DNA of 64,000 bases from Ulota crispa (Eukaryota > Streptophyta > Bryopsida > Orthotrichales > Orthotrichaceae), in contig OY987244.1 of NCBI GenBank assembly GCA_963920765.1, positions 1,428,501 to 1,492,500 on the forward strand, read 5' to 3'. Positions 23,104 to 34,469 of this stretch are shown piece after piece (position 1 is the first letter of the stretch; each line of letters opens with the position of its first letter). The position numbers were made by a program, and so were the translations under genes. The notes beneath the pieces were generated by a model, which did not search any database, was not told the DNA's origin, and worked only from the letters and a program-made list of their open reading frames with translations.

Positions 23104-24637
23104 TATTGACAAGAAAAATAGTAAAAATATTTTTAATTTTTAGTTTTGAAGCTCCGTGTCTCTTGTCCCACTATGCCAATACACATGAAACTACAGTGGT
23201 TGTGTAGATAATTATCTTGCATACTAGATCGTATACCTTTTTAACACATTATGCATATTGACAAAAACAAAACAAAAATCTTTGTAACACTGCTCCCTTG
23301 TTATGGTTTTGCTCTTGGTAGTTGACTTTTTCTATCTCTATATGTACAAAAGAATACAAATTTCTATCGCATTCCTTGACAATTTTGTGTGTTCAATGTG
23401 CATTGATTGCTTCAAGTGAGGAAATGTTTATGGTTTGAATCTTGGAGCAATCATGATTCTTTTTGAAAAAATAAAAACCAGCATTATCAATCTCATTGAT
23501 TAGATAATTTTAGCTAAAAAATCTTGCCAAATGGCATCATGTGGATGCCATAACAATGGGGAGAATTCTAGATGAAGTTTGTCTAGCCATTTGAAAGTCA
23601 AAAAGTGGTTGTTCCAAAAAAACATCAACAAAGATATCCAAATCTATATGTCAAGTTGTGAATTGGTCTATCATTTTAAGAGTTACAAACACAACTGCAA
23701 AGGTGGCATGTCAATTCAGTAGTAAAGGGATTGCAAACATCCATTTAAGTAATACAAGACAAGTGTTACAAAATCCTAGATGGTGGTTCAAAAAAAGAAA
23801 AAAGAACCTTGATTTCAAAATTGCCATAAATATCTACAATATAAGTTTGCAAAAAAACACAAAGAGTGGATGGTTTGAGACTAGGAGCAAGTGATTTGGA
23901 GTGATGGAACAGAGATCAATTGACTAGGCTCTTATGGATGCAAGTACACTTGGAAAATACAAGGGACAAGTGGTCTAATAAACTGAGAGATTAAAAGAAA
24001 ATTTGGTGGAGAGAATCTAATGAGTTGGAGATGCTTCACAATCAAAAATGGCAAACACATAATTTGAATTGATAGTTGTCTTAACACAAAGCTATATGTG
24101 AAGATCTTTAATGACAAGTCAATTTCCACATTTGAGTATTACTGGAACAAAAAGGGGAACATTGTCTTTTAGCAAGAAAACAACCTAAAACATACGTAAA
24201 GATTGGCAAAGAATTGGTTCAAAGAGAACAAAGTTAAGGTGGCAAAATAGCCTCCACAATCCCTTGATCTCAATCCAATAGAACATCTATGGAGAGAATT
24301 GAGAAGGAGATTGAATTTGTACAAAAAAAAACCAACAAGAGCATGTTCAACATGTAAAATTGTGTACAAGAGACAGGAGGCAACATTCCAATTGAAACAT
24401 GCTTGACTTTGTCAAAGTTTTAATAGCCTAAACCAAACCATAACAGTGGAGTAATGTCATAAAAAAATCATTTTTTTGTCAACATGCATGCTTTGTTAAC
24501 CGGGCTATATGACCTAATGAACGAGATAACTATTTGCACAAGAATTGTAGTTTCATATGTATTGATATAGTGGGTCAAAACATATGAAGCTTCAAAATTA
24601 AAAATAGAAAACATTGTTATTATTTTGTTTGTCACTG
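23104..24637 (+). mobile_element. Tc1-like transposon with inverted repeats of about 220 bp
   Basis: The right end is ...TTTGTCACTG followed by TA (24638-24639). The left end, TATTGACAAG after TA, aligns with its complement CAGTGACAAA. The inverted repeats run about 220 bp: 23120-23330 pairs with 24421-24620, sharing CATGAAACTACA, ATGCAT-TTGACAAAAA and TGTTATGGTTT. Between them lies a decayed transposase. Ends in CAGT and TA duplication are typical of Tc1/mariner. Confidence 0.85.
23650..24400 (+). pseudogene. Tc1-like (DD34E) transposase remnant
   Basis: Reading across frameshifts and stops gives the ordered motifs of Tc1 transposase: VIWSDG with the first catalytic Asp (near 23889), WWGESNELE (near 24004), an F-stop-QENNLKHT block equivalent to the FQQDNDPKHT motif (24167-24197), and QSLDLNPIEHLWRELRR with the final Glu (near 24255-24312). 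The second catalytic Asp is replaced by Glu and a TAG interrupts that motif, so no active enzyme can be made. The N-terminal DNA-binding part is not recognisable. Confidence 0.85.
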
Positions 24638-24639
24638 TA

Positions 24640-25822
24640 TATCGATTTTATTTTTATGCCTTCGCTATGTACTATTCAATGCTCTTATAATGATAGTATT
24701 TTCAAGTTCTAATTAATTGTTTCAAATAAGAAGGGTGTTAACATACGAGGCCTATGTATTGAGTAGAAGACGCCCTAATAGCTTGACTAAAATTCCAAAC
24801 TAATGTACAATACTGTACAGTACAGCAAATCTTGGAGTACAAAAAGTACAAAAAGAAAAAAATCACAAAAACTGGACTATTCCAAGAAAAACAAAGCCAG
24901 CATTTTGTTTAAAAAAATGGAGCATGTGAATAGTAAATATTGCATTACAACTTCCTCATAAAAAATAATTAAAAAAAGGAAAAAAATTCAAATCATATCC
25001 AAAAATGGGCTCCACTTTTTTCATAAAAACATGATTGTAGCGGCTGTTTTGTATGGACCAATCCATTTGTGTTTTTGTTTTTGTTTTTTTTTGTTTGGTT
25101 TTTTGTTCTGAGATATCTCATGCTACAAGCCACCGTTTACATGGAGCCAGCTTTTCATCTGTAAATGATTTCAGACCTTGAGAATTTTGTCATATTGCAT
25201 GTTGTCAGACCCAATGGTAAGGGCGGCCTAATCATTGATTCTTTGGTCCCAAACAGTACGAGAATACCGGCAGTTAGTTACAAGCTAGCCAGTTGATTTT
25301 GAGAATTGTCAAATTGAATTCAAAATTTTAGGAAAAAAACGAGGAAAAATAGAAAATTTCCCTTTTTTTCTATAAGCTTATCTGGGAGTATACTCGAGAT
25401 AACCGGTTGGCCCAAGAAAATTTAGGATATTGACCAATTCAGCTAAAAAAACTCCGTACTGTGCCTCCCAAATTTTGACTGGCTAAAATTGTTTATTTCT
25501 ACCTCAGTTTATTGGATTTTCTCTTCATTTCAATTACTACTCTCCAAAATAAGCGACACTTTCGATTTAATATAATTAATTCTTTGAACACAATTTTTAT
25601 AAGATTACATCAATGAAGATAATTTGCAATGTAGTTTAGAGTATGCCATAGAAATTTTGAATTTTGACCATTGCATCTTTGCATCGGATTCAAGCTTTTG
25701 TTCATGATATAGTCGTTTTGGTCTCGTATTAGTTCACCGAACAAAAAGCCCTTCATATTCTTGAGATGTTTGTTAACTCAAGATTTTCCTAACTAGTATT
25801 CACCCTAAGGGGGTTTTCTCAA
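24640..25822. repeat. Repeat-derived DNA including an inverted partner of 51840-52012
   Basis: The part at about 25250-25440 matches 51840-52012 in reverse complement: GTACGAGAATACCGGCA, GCTAGCCAGTTGATTTTGAG, GGGAGTATACT and ACCGGTTGGC all have counterparts. Family not identified. No gene was seen. Confidence 0.5.
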
Positions 25823-26466
25823 CCCCTAAATGCCCAAGGCACCAGATTTTGGTGCCGACAATAATTTGAAGTTCAATAAACCCTAAATAAGCTGCTATAT
25901 TTAATATTTTGTATTTCAAAATTATTCTTTTTGAAGTCTAGTTTTAGTATCAAAAACCCGATTTTGAAAAATATTGATTGTGGATTTTTTATTCAAGATT
26001 TTGTGTAAGGGTATCCATTGCAATCTTGACTTTTTTAGAGTTGAGAGCTCATGAAAATGAGCCTCAAATACACTAAATCTCGGAGAAAATTTCACACTTG
26101 AAATTCATTATAAAAAATTGTAAAAGAGATTTTGAAAAGTTGTAAATAGATTGCAGTTATGTATGTTATGTCCTTTAACCTCATATTTCTTTGGTGACCA
26201 ATATTTAGATTTGACATGTGAAAAGAGGATTGAAAGACTTGAAGTAATTTTTGCAATTTTAACACCCTCTTGATCAAACATTATATTCTTTCAATCCATA
26301 AGTGATATTGTTGTGTTTTTTTTTCCTATGTGATGTTTAACATATCTAGTTTGAATTTGTATGGTTACAAAAAAAATTTAAATGATATAACTCATCAAAA
26401 TGTTGATTTTTTGTTCATTTTAGAGCAAATTCCTAAAAACTCAAAAAAGCCTTGGGCATTTAGGGG
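25823..26466. mobile_element. TTAA-flanked element D, 644 bp, perfect 18-bp ends
   Basis: The ends are CCCCTAAATGCCCAAGGC and its exact complement, an 18-bp perfect terminal inverted repeat. The right flank is TTAA (26467-26470) and the left TCAA (25819-25822), one base off. Non-coding. This is the clearest short-TIR copy of the family. Confidence 0.75.
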
Positions 26467-26470
26467 TTAA

Positions 26471-28397
26471 GTAAATTCTCTCCTGAACAATTTGGGCACT
26501 TGTAAAACATTAAGATATTTGTTTGTGTATTGGGTTTGTTTTTGCTATTGGGTCATCTACATGAATTTCTTGTAAAAATTAAGTGGGGATATCGTTGCAT
26601 TATAAATTAAATCAAGCATCGTTTCTCCCACAACAAATGCCTTAGATTGCCCGTCATAATTAAGTCCTGAATTTCTGAACGTTGAATGAAGGCAAGCAAG
26701 TCGCATGTGTATGACAACTTAATTATTTCAATTCATCCATTTGTCATTAGGTTCTTTTATTAGTTTTCAAGCATTTGTACCATACAAATTGCCAATGATG
26801 TTTCACTAACCCTTTAAAAATCACACACATTTTCACAAAATCCACTTCAAACAGTGGTGGTAAACTTAGATGTGCAATTAAATCAACTATAGATCCAATT
26901 TGAATAATTTAACTATACAAATGGGAAGAACACATTGTTTATTGTAAAGTTTCAAATTTTAACCAAATCTACCATTGGAGGTGAAATATTACAATGATTG
27001 AGTGAGTCACAAGTGAAAAATCTTTAGTTTTTTATGCTTATGTGGTTTTGGATGTTAACACTCAGTCATGTGAATTGTGCTTGAGAAGGGCCTTATATTT
27101 TTAGAAACCAAGGTTCCCCAACTTTCCAATAACAGTAATTTCATACAAATGGATAAAATTAGCAATCATATGGTGTAGCTAAGTCAACAAAAGGGGTCAA
27201 ATATCCCACTTTATTTGCTACCCAAAAACGGTTCTATAAGAAATTTGATAAATGCCATGGAAAATCCAATTGATGAAAACAATGAAGAATTGGCCTTAAA
27301 TGTAGAGCTTACAAAATTTAAAAATGTAATGATAGCATCATTTCAATAGATCTTCAAATACTACAATTATATTGCTATTGTAAAGAGAAACATAAGAATA
27401 TTTTTTAAGCAATTTGAATTTTTTGGTATGGTGCAATTGAGATATGGCATTTGTTTTGGTTGTTTAATGTATTGTATTGTTACTTTGATCCATCTTTGAC
27501 CAAAAATATATACATATTTTGAGTCCATGCCATATAAGTACTAGTATTAGTCAACTCACATACTAAATTTAATTGTTGTTTTTTTAGTTGGATGCAAAAT
27601 TCTTGTGGTCACATGTGTTCTTCTAGACCAAATTGCAAATTGTTGAGCAATTTTACTTTGTAGGCCTAGAACCACTTTTTGCAACCAAAATATGGTTGTT
27701 GTTCTCTAAAAGGGTTAAGTATCCTAGAATCTTTCACCTTAAAAACCACCATTCCTAAATCCAAAAAATTGTCCCTCAAAAATTACTCTAGAACTCATTA
27801 CTAGAGGTTGAGAGCAAATTAGGTTGAGAGCAGATTTGGCATGTTTATGCCAGATTGATTATTTTTTGAGAAAAAACCAATTTGGCATCAAATTTCATAG
27901 TTAAATAAGTTTATACACTTTCTAGAAAAAGTTGTTATTATTTAACAATCAACCAAAAAATAGTAAAATTAAGCCCTTTTCTAAGCATCTTCCACTTTCT
28001 GAAAATAGCTTTTGGTATAAAATTTGCAGTAGATTGAACCTACTGACTTTTATAATATTAGGCATTAAATTGAGATCTATACCGTTAGAATCAACACCAT
28101 AAGCCTTAAGGAAAAAGAAGCATCTCGTGAAAATCAGAAATTTTAAATCTATTATCAATTTTCAAGAGAAATTTAAATGGTCTTTTTTTCAAACTTGATT
28201 GTTGAATATCGGTAAACATAATGATTTATCCAAAAATGTGGATATGATCTATGGTTTGCAATGTGGAACTTTTGTTTAGAATTATCAACTAATCATTCTT
28301 CTTAATTAAATTAAACAATCCATCTTTATATTTTTGAAGACTATGGTTCTTTATGATTCCCATGGTATAAAAAAGGAACACAATTCTTTGTGGTAGT
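26471..28397. other. AT-rich DNA, nothing recognised
   Basis: Long non-coding stretch with short broken frames. No repeat partner, RNA gene or protein motif was seen. Confidence 0.4.
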
Positions 28398-28401
28398 TTA
28401 A

Positions 28402-29150
28402 CCCCTAAATGTCTTAGAGGATCAAAGGTATCCTCACATGATTTCACAAGCTCTTTTGAGGTATTGGATTTAATTTTTTGATCTTTCTATAAATTACAAT
28501 TAGAAAGGTATTCAAATGGTCCATGCAAGTGGAGTAATGGTGCAGCAAGCCAAATATTGCACAAGTGCTTCAAGAGCCTTAATTAGGTGCAACACATGAT
28601 ACAGGGTGTGGTGGCAAGCAATGTCTTACAAGTTGCAACTTGTCAATCTCTCTTGCAAGTTTTCTTGTGTGTTTTGTGTCAATGGGAAACGCACTCACAA
28701 GGGTGTAAGCATATTCTACCCTTGTTGTGGCAAGCCTCACCAATTGTGCCAGTCATTGTTTTCCTAGCAATAGCAATTTGAAGCCCTAAAACTTAACATG
28801 AATGGAAGTACCATCTTCAATATTTTGCAATTATGTGCACATCTAATCTTGCTACTCACCAAAATTTGAGATGAATTAGGGGCTTATATAATTTTGTAAA
28901 AATTAATAAATTGCAACTACCTACCAAAAAATGAAATTTTGTCATCACATGTAGTTTGATCAAGTGTTATAATCTCCCATCTCCCACTGTCAACTGTTCC
29001 TAAACTTTAGTAGCCATTTTCTAAGTAGGTGTTCTACTATTTTCAATTGTCACTTTTTATGAATCATCTCATTGACTGAGATACAGTGCATCAAAGTTGT
29101 AGGTCTCCCAAAACCCTAATTTTGGTGAAAATGGCATGGGGGCTTAAGAG
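28402..29150. mobile_element. TTAA-flanked element E, degraded
   Basis: The left end is TTAA plus CCCCTAAATGTCTTAG. The likely right end is GGGGGCTTAAGAG followed by TTAA at 29151-29154. The right terminus has drifted, so the pairing is tentative. Confidence 0.4.
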
Positions 29151-29276
29151 TTAAGGACATCATTCCATGCACAATTGGTGGAGGCAAAAATCCAAGACCG
29201 GTTGATGGTGGTTTTCCTTGAGTCAAAAATTCAAAAGTGCTTATTTAGCTTTGTGGTGCTTTTGCACATAAGGGGT

Positions 29277-29423
29277 GGAACACGGTTAGGAAGTCATGGA
29301 ACATGGTTAGGAAGTCATGGAACATGGTTAGGAAGTCATGGAACATGGTTAGGAAGTCATGGAACATGGTTAGGAGGTCATAGAACAAGGTTAGGAGGTC
29401 ATGGAAGAGGGTTAAGAGGTCAT
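29277..29423. repeat. 21-bp minisatellite, seven copies
   Basis: The unit GGAACATGGTTAGGAAGTCAT is repeated seven times with a few substitutions, mostly in the last three copies. Because 21 is a multiple of three, the plus frame stays open and reads as a GSHGTWL heptad. Nothing suggests it is translated. Confidence 0.9.
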
Positions 29424-29828
29424 GCACCCCCCTTCCATTCTCTCATGGGCCTCTCGTAATCCCTATTTGTAAAGTACAATATAGCATGTTCTCTACTCAT
29501 ATAATTCCACTCAAATTTATAAACTTGTTAGAATTCATGAAAGTCTAATTTTTCCTAAAAACATTGTTTCAGAAAATCATATTTGTAGTTGTTATTAAAT
29601 ATGACTTTTCAAATATGATTTTTCAAATGACCTAATATTTGCATAATTTGAATGACAAATTGAATTGATCATCTTGTGAAAAATATAATTCATGTTATTT
29701 TGAGACTAAAACAAAAGTATACTACAAACTTTCTAAATTAGAAATAATAATTTGATGGTTGATATTTAAATGGAATAACAGATTCATAGTTACCATAAAA
29801 CAAATATAAGAATAATGAATCCTATTTT

Positions 29829-29830
29829 TA

Positions 29831-29877
<47 letters not shown>
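29829..29877. repeat. (AT)n microsatellite
   Basis: Uninterrupted alternating TA for about 45 bases. Confidence 0.95.
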
Positions 29878-29881
<4 letters not shown>

Positions 29882-31656
29882 AATGTGACAAGTACAAAGT
29901 TGACGCAAAATTGTGTTGCAAATATTAAAATGTAAATTTTACCAAATCAATTTTAAAAGCTATGATCATTCCTAGTATTTTAGAGATATCCTTTGAAATA
30001 TTTAATGATTGTAAATTGCCTATATAAGATGAAAGCTCTCAATTTTCATTGCATGTTTTTGTGATTTAGATGAAATACAAGTACAATATTTTCCATTAAA
30101 ATGAAATAACAAGATATTTAGCATTCAACTTAAAAAGAAAATAAGAGTACAACAAGAACTTTTGTAGAGTTTGTGCACATAATTCTTCATAAAGGTTACA
30201 AACTTATAAAGTTATAACATTGAAGCATGACTATTATAACTTTGTATAAAATCATAAAGCTGAAAGTTAAATATATCAATGTGATTGACTTAAACTTATA
30301 ATTATATTCAAAATTTCAAAATTTTCAATAGTTCAATTGTATATTTGCAACAAAAATGCTAATACTAAGCAGTCACAAAGCAAAGTAAAAGAAGATAACA
30401 ACAAAATGGACGAGCCGAGATATCTCAAATCTGGTTATGGGACTCACTTAAAGTAAACCTTGAAGCTTTTCAAAATGCTATTTCAAGTTGCTACTAATTC
30501 AATAACTCCAACCACTGGTCAAGCTTCTCCAACCTGCCACAGTAGGTTTCAAGCATTGCACGTTTGCTAAGCAAATGTCTTCAAGCCACTGAGTTGATGA
30601 CTCTAACTAGCTACAACACATTTCAAGAGTCATAAGTCAAGTAAATGTGAAGAGAGACATTGCAAATAGCTTCACTCCACCAAGTGGACAACTCCAACCA
30701 CCAAGCCTCTTCAATTGGCCACAACAAGTTTCAAGCATTGTAGGGAAAACAAACACAAGGAAAGTGCTGGTGCAAACAATTTTACCAACAATTGGTAGAA
30801 GCAAGAAAGAAAAAACTGTAGCGCTAAAGTGATCAACAAACCAATGGAAAGTTATCAAAAGGACTTAGCCTTAGAGCTACTTCCATGCGCACCAACTAGG
30901 AGAAGTAGTGTTGTGTAGCACTCCCACCAATCCTTGACATGTGCATGGAAGGATGCCCTTAATAAAATAGATGATTCAAATTTAGAAATTTGTGAAATGC
31001 TTTGAATGAGTCAAAATCTATAATACAATTTGGGATTAAAATTCTCTTAAAGTGGCTAATAATCTCATTTCAAAGCATTTGTTATTTGATCAATGACAAT
31101 ATCATCTATGCTTGACCACTTGAAAAGACTTCAAACATGACATTTAAAACATCAATTCTTCCATCCCTTTCTAATATGGTCAAAATATCCTATACAAAAG
31201 GGTAATAAGGATTTTGATGCCACATTGCATCTATGTGGCATTTTTTAAGGCTCATACATTTTTTAAAAGATAGGCAATTGGTTTTAATTTGCAAGAACCC
31301 ATTTGGGATTTAGGACCTACATTTAACACCCTATCTTGAAATTTAATTGCCATTTAACCCTTGGACGTCCCATGGGCATAATAGATACATTGCTTTCTAA
31401 TTGGCATTTGCTACCAATAAGAAGCTTTGTTTTGGGATCTCAAATAGCTCACTAGGGACGCGTTGGTCTATATTCTAACTTCTTTGTCATAATATTGACA
31501 TGGATCTATTTCAAATATAAAAAAATAATTCAATAGCAATTTCAATTTCATCTAAAACAATCTTGAATTCATCCAATGTCATGAGTGACGTGTCTTATCT
31601 AGAACATTGTGAATTTCAATAAATAAAAGTTTCTTATTCTTTGATAATAGAGTTCA

Positions 31657-31660
<4 letters not shown>
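29878..31660. other. Intergenic DNA, no gene recognised
   Basis: AT-rich and non-coding. The block 30480-30760 repeats short phrases (CCAACCAC, CTTCAA, TTTCAAGCATTG) in diverged form, suggesting an old internal duplication. Confidence 0.4.

Positions 31661-31693
<33 letters not shown>
31661..31693. repeat. (AT)n microsatellite
   Basis: About 33 bases of alternating TA, at the TA target of the adjoining Tc1-like element. Confidence 0.9.
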
Positions 31694-31697
<4 letters not shown>

Positions 31698-33281
31698 GAC
31701 TCACAAAACTGAGTTAGTATTTGGATATTTTTCATTAAATAAGAAATATTATCATATGGAGTGAACAATTCAACAATTAAAAAATTGTTTCCAAAAGTAG
31801 AAGCTTTATTGATTATTTATATGGAAATTAAAAACAAAATACATATAATATATGGAAGCACTAAATTCTGAAATCAAACCCTTCACTGACTTAGTTTTGG
31901 ACTTGTGTGCCTATACACACTCAAAAATCAATTTACTTGCCCTATGCATAACCAGTTGCTTGCACTTTTTGTGGCATGCTCTCATAAAGGTTCTCACACT
32001 CAATGGAAGTGATAGAGTGGAAAACCTCAAACCCACGCTCTCACAATTCTAAAAGACCCTTTGGACGTGTTGATTAACAATTGAGCTTCCATTTTAGTGT
32101 TGCCCATAGGTGTTTTATAGGGTTTAGGTTGGGTGATTGAGTATGTCACTTTAAAACATTGAAAAGTTGTTTAAACAATACTCTTTCATTGTTTTTTTTG
32201 TATGTTTTGGATTGTTGTTATGTTGAAAAATGACTCTAGATGCATCTATGCCATACTTTGTAAAAACATCGTCTAGAGATTAGTCTCTAATACCTCACAA
32301 CAAACATATTGATTTCTTGTACCTTCTATCTTGCAAATCAAACCAAGTCTAATTGCATTTATGCAATCCCAACTTGTTGTAAAACCTTTTCCATGTTTCA
32401 CACTTTTCTTCATTGTTGAATTTACAAGACCTTCTTTGTCTCAATCCCAAAATTAATAATGACTATTTAAGCAAAAATGATTGATTAGAGTCTCATCTCA
32501 AAAAACCAGTTGCTTCAAATTTGCAATAGTCTAATTTTCAAGAGATTTGGCAAAATTTAAACAAACTTAAATATTGTTTTTTGAAAAAAATGGTTTTTTC
32601 TTCTTCACACAAAGCCTTTAAACTTGCAAATTCAATGCACATTGCATTTTTTGGACACTCATTTCATTGTTATATTGTTGCCTAACTAATTTGAATGGTT
32701 TTGGAGCAATAATAAATCTTCTACGTGTCATTACTCTCACACTTACCTTCCCTAAGTGGTTTAAAATTTTAGTTGATTATACTTCTATAAATAGTTTAGT
32801 ATAAAAAAGTGGTTTTTTTTATCATCTCAATATAAGACAACTAACAACAACTATTTCGTTACATTTTTTGTGATTTTCCCATTTTGTAGCAATGATATTA
32901 CACTATTTTTATTTATTTTAAAGAATTGCCTTATCATGTTATGGAACAATTAAAAGTGCAATATATTATCAAAGAAGGAGTAGAAACACTCTTTCTTATT
33001 TATAACACTCACAACTAAATTTAAGTTCTATGATATATTGTCAATATAAGGAGGAGATGGAGATATATACATGCAAGACCAAAAGTGAGTTAGTGAGTGA
33101 CTCTCCATTGAAATGAAATATCTCAATCTCCCTTGCAAATTTTTCATTGAGGTTTCCTTGCATTAGTAGGTACTTGGATACCTTTAATATACTCTTTATG
33201 ACACTTGAAAATATTTATTAATGCACTTGATATGACAAATTATATTAACAATAAACACTGACTTAGTTTTGTGAGTCACTG
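31694..33281 (-). mobile_element. Second Tc1-like transposon, minus orientation
   Basis: The left end TAATGACTCACAAAACTGAG and the right end (CTTAGTTTTGTGAGTCACTG, then TA) are inverted repeats of the CAGTGACTCACAAAA type typical of Tc1 elements. The 1588-bp length is normal for a full element. It encloses a decayed transposase on the minus strand. It differs in sequence from the element at 23104-24637. Confidence 0.85.
32080..33200 (-). pseudogene. Tc1-like transposase remnant
   Basis: On the minus strand, IFQHNNNPKHTK (32198-32232) corresponds to the FQQDNDPKHT motif and SPNLNPIKHLWATLKW (32085-32140) to SPDLNPIEHLW. The catalytic Asp is Asn and the final Glu is Lys, so the enzyme is dead. 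The upstream (N-terminal) part, towards 33.2 kb, is too decayed to delimit. Confidence 0.8.
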
Positions 33282-33290
33282 TATATATAC

Positions 33291-33590
33291 GAGTTTGTAA
33301 ACCCATTTTGCTATTGCAAAATGGGTTCACAAACTTGTTCCATTTATAGCTTTTGCACTTTTACTTTTATCCAAACTCGTACTCCATTCTATTTTTAAAA
33401 TTTTCTACTTGGGTAAAACTAGTGCTTGACTCCTACTTTTAAGCAAAAAGTGAATTCATCAAACCGATACACACACACCCAATTCTTTTGTACTATTAAA
33501 CGAGTTTTTAAACCCATTTTGCTATCGCAAAATGAGTTCACAAACTCATTCCATTTATAACTTTTGCACTTTTACTTTTGTCCAAACTCT
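33291..33590. repeat. Duplicated 95-bp sequence with a palindrome
   Basis: CGAGTTT-TAAACCCATTTTGC begins at about 33291 and again at about 33500. The copies match for about 90 bases, through CCATTTATA-CTTTTGCAC to CCAAACTC. Each contains the hairpin AACCCATTTTGC-TAT-GCAAAATG(G/A)GTT. The first copy abuts the Tc1 right end. Confidence 0.8.
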
Positions 33591-33598
33591 TTTATATT

Positions 33599-33631
<33 letters not shown>

Positions 33632-33692
33632 TTATATATATATTTATATATATATATTTATATATATATATTTATATATATATTTATATATA
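33591..33692. repeat. TATATATTTATA microsatellite
   Basis: About 100 bases of TA with interspersed TTTATA. Open frames across it encode only Tyr-Ile runs and are not genes. Confidence 0.95.
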
Positions 33693-34469
33693 CACACACT
33701 GTACACACATACATATACATAATCATAGTTAAAAATCATTTATTTACAATTCATGTGTTACGAACTAATTTGTAATGACGGTTACGTTGGTTACAGGTTG
33801 GTTACCCTTCCTCTTTCCTTCTTAAACCAAGTGAGGAGGTTTGTTCTTTACTTGACATTTTGCTTAATACAATGGAATACTTTCAATGTCACCTTTGCAT
33901 CTCTTAGTGTTTGTTTTTACATTAGGTTATGATATCAAAATAGGAAAGGAATGTTGACTCTTGATCTTGTATCGTAACATAATGTCAAGTCATTGAGAGT
34001 CCACATTTGGATGAGGAGGCAACTGGGTAGAGATGTATTTGGTTTTAACAAATGTGGGATGTTGCCTTTCGGAAAATTATTGTGAAGTAAATAGGCTCAA
34101 GAGTTTTTGCAAATTTTCTATGGTGGTAGGAGTAGCAAACCATTTGTGCGGTTTTTTTTTTCCAAAATTTTGGCATGTTCTACTCAATGTTTCAATGCGT
34201 TCTTGGGGTTGTTTGTTGGTTCTATCGAGGAGGTAATTTTAGGTTTTGATGCATTTACCGTGGTTGGTAGGTAGGATAACGGCCAATTAATTGGTAGTGA
34301 TTAGGAAGGAAAGAAAAGTAGAGGCATAAATGAAATAAGGTTAGGGTTAGGAAATACTTGCATCAAGTAAATCATGTTGCAAGTTTCAACAATGTTTGTC
34401 TACAATGGCAAGATTGTTGTGGGTGAAGAAGGTTGGAGAAGTCATGTTGTGAAGTTAGGTTGAGCTACC
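33693..34469. other. 5' flank of the gypsy gag remnant
   Basis: This could be leader or LTR sequence of the retroelement, but no LTR pair, TG...CA ends or primer-binding site could be identified. Confidence 0.35.

Noticed and set aside
29175-29459. A 94-residue protein with GSHGTWL repeats
   Set aside because: The frame exists because the minisatellite period is a multiple of three. No coding context or homology is visible.
31352-32075. A further TTAA element starting with TTTAACCCTTGGACG
   Set aside because: No matching right end could be found. The GGACGTGTTGATTAAC sequence near 32060 is inside the Tc1-like element and does not pair convincingly.
33532-33775. Open frames across the TATATA region as genes
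   Set aside because: They encode only Tyr-Ile-Leu runs from a microsatellite.
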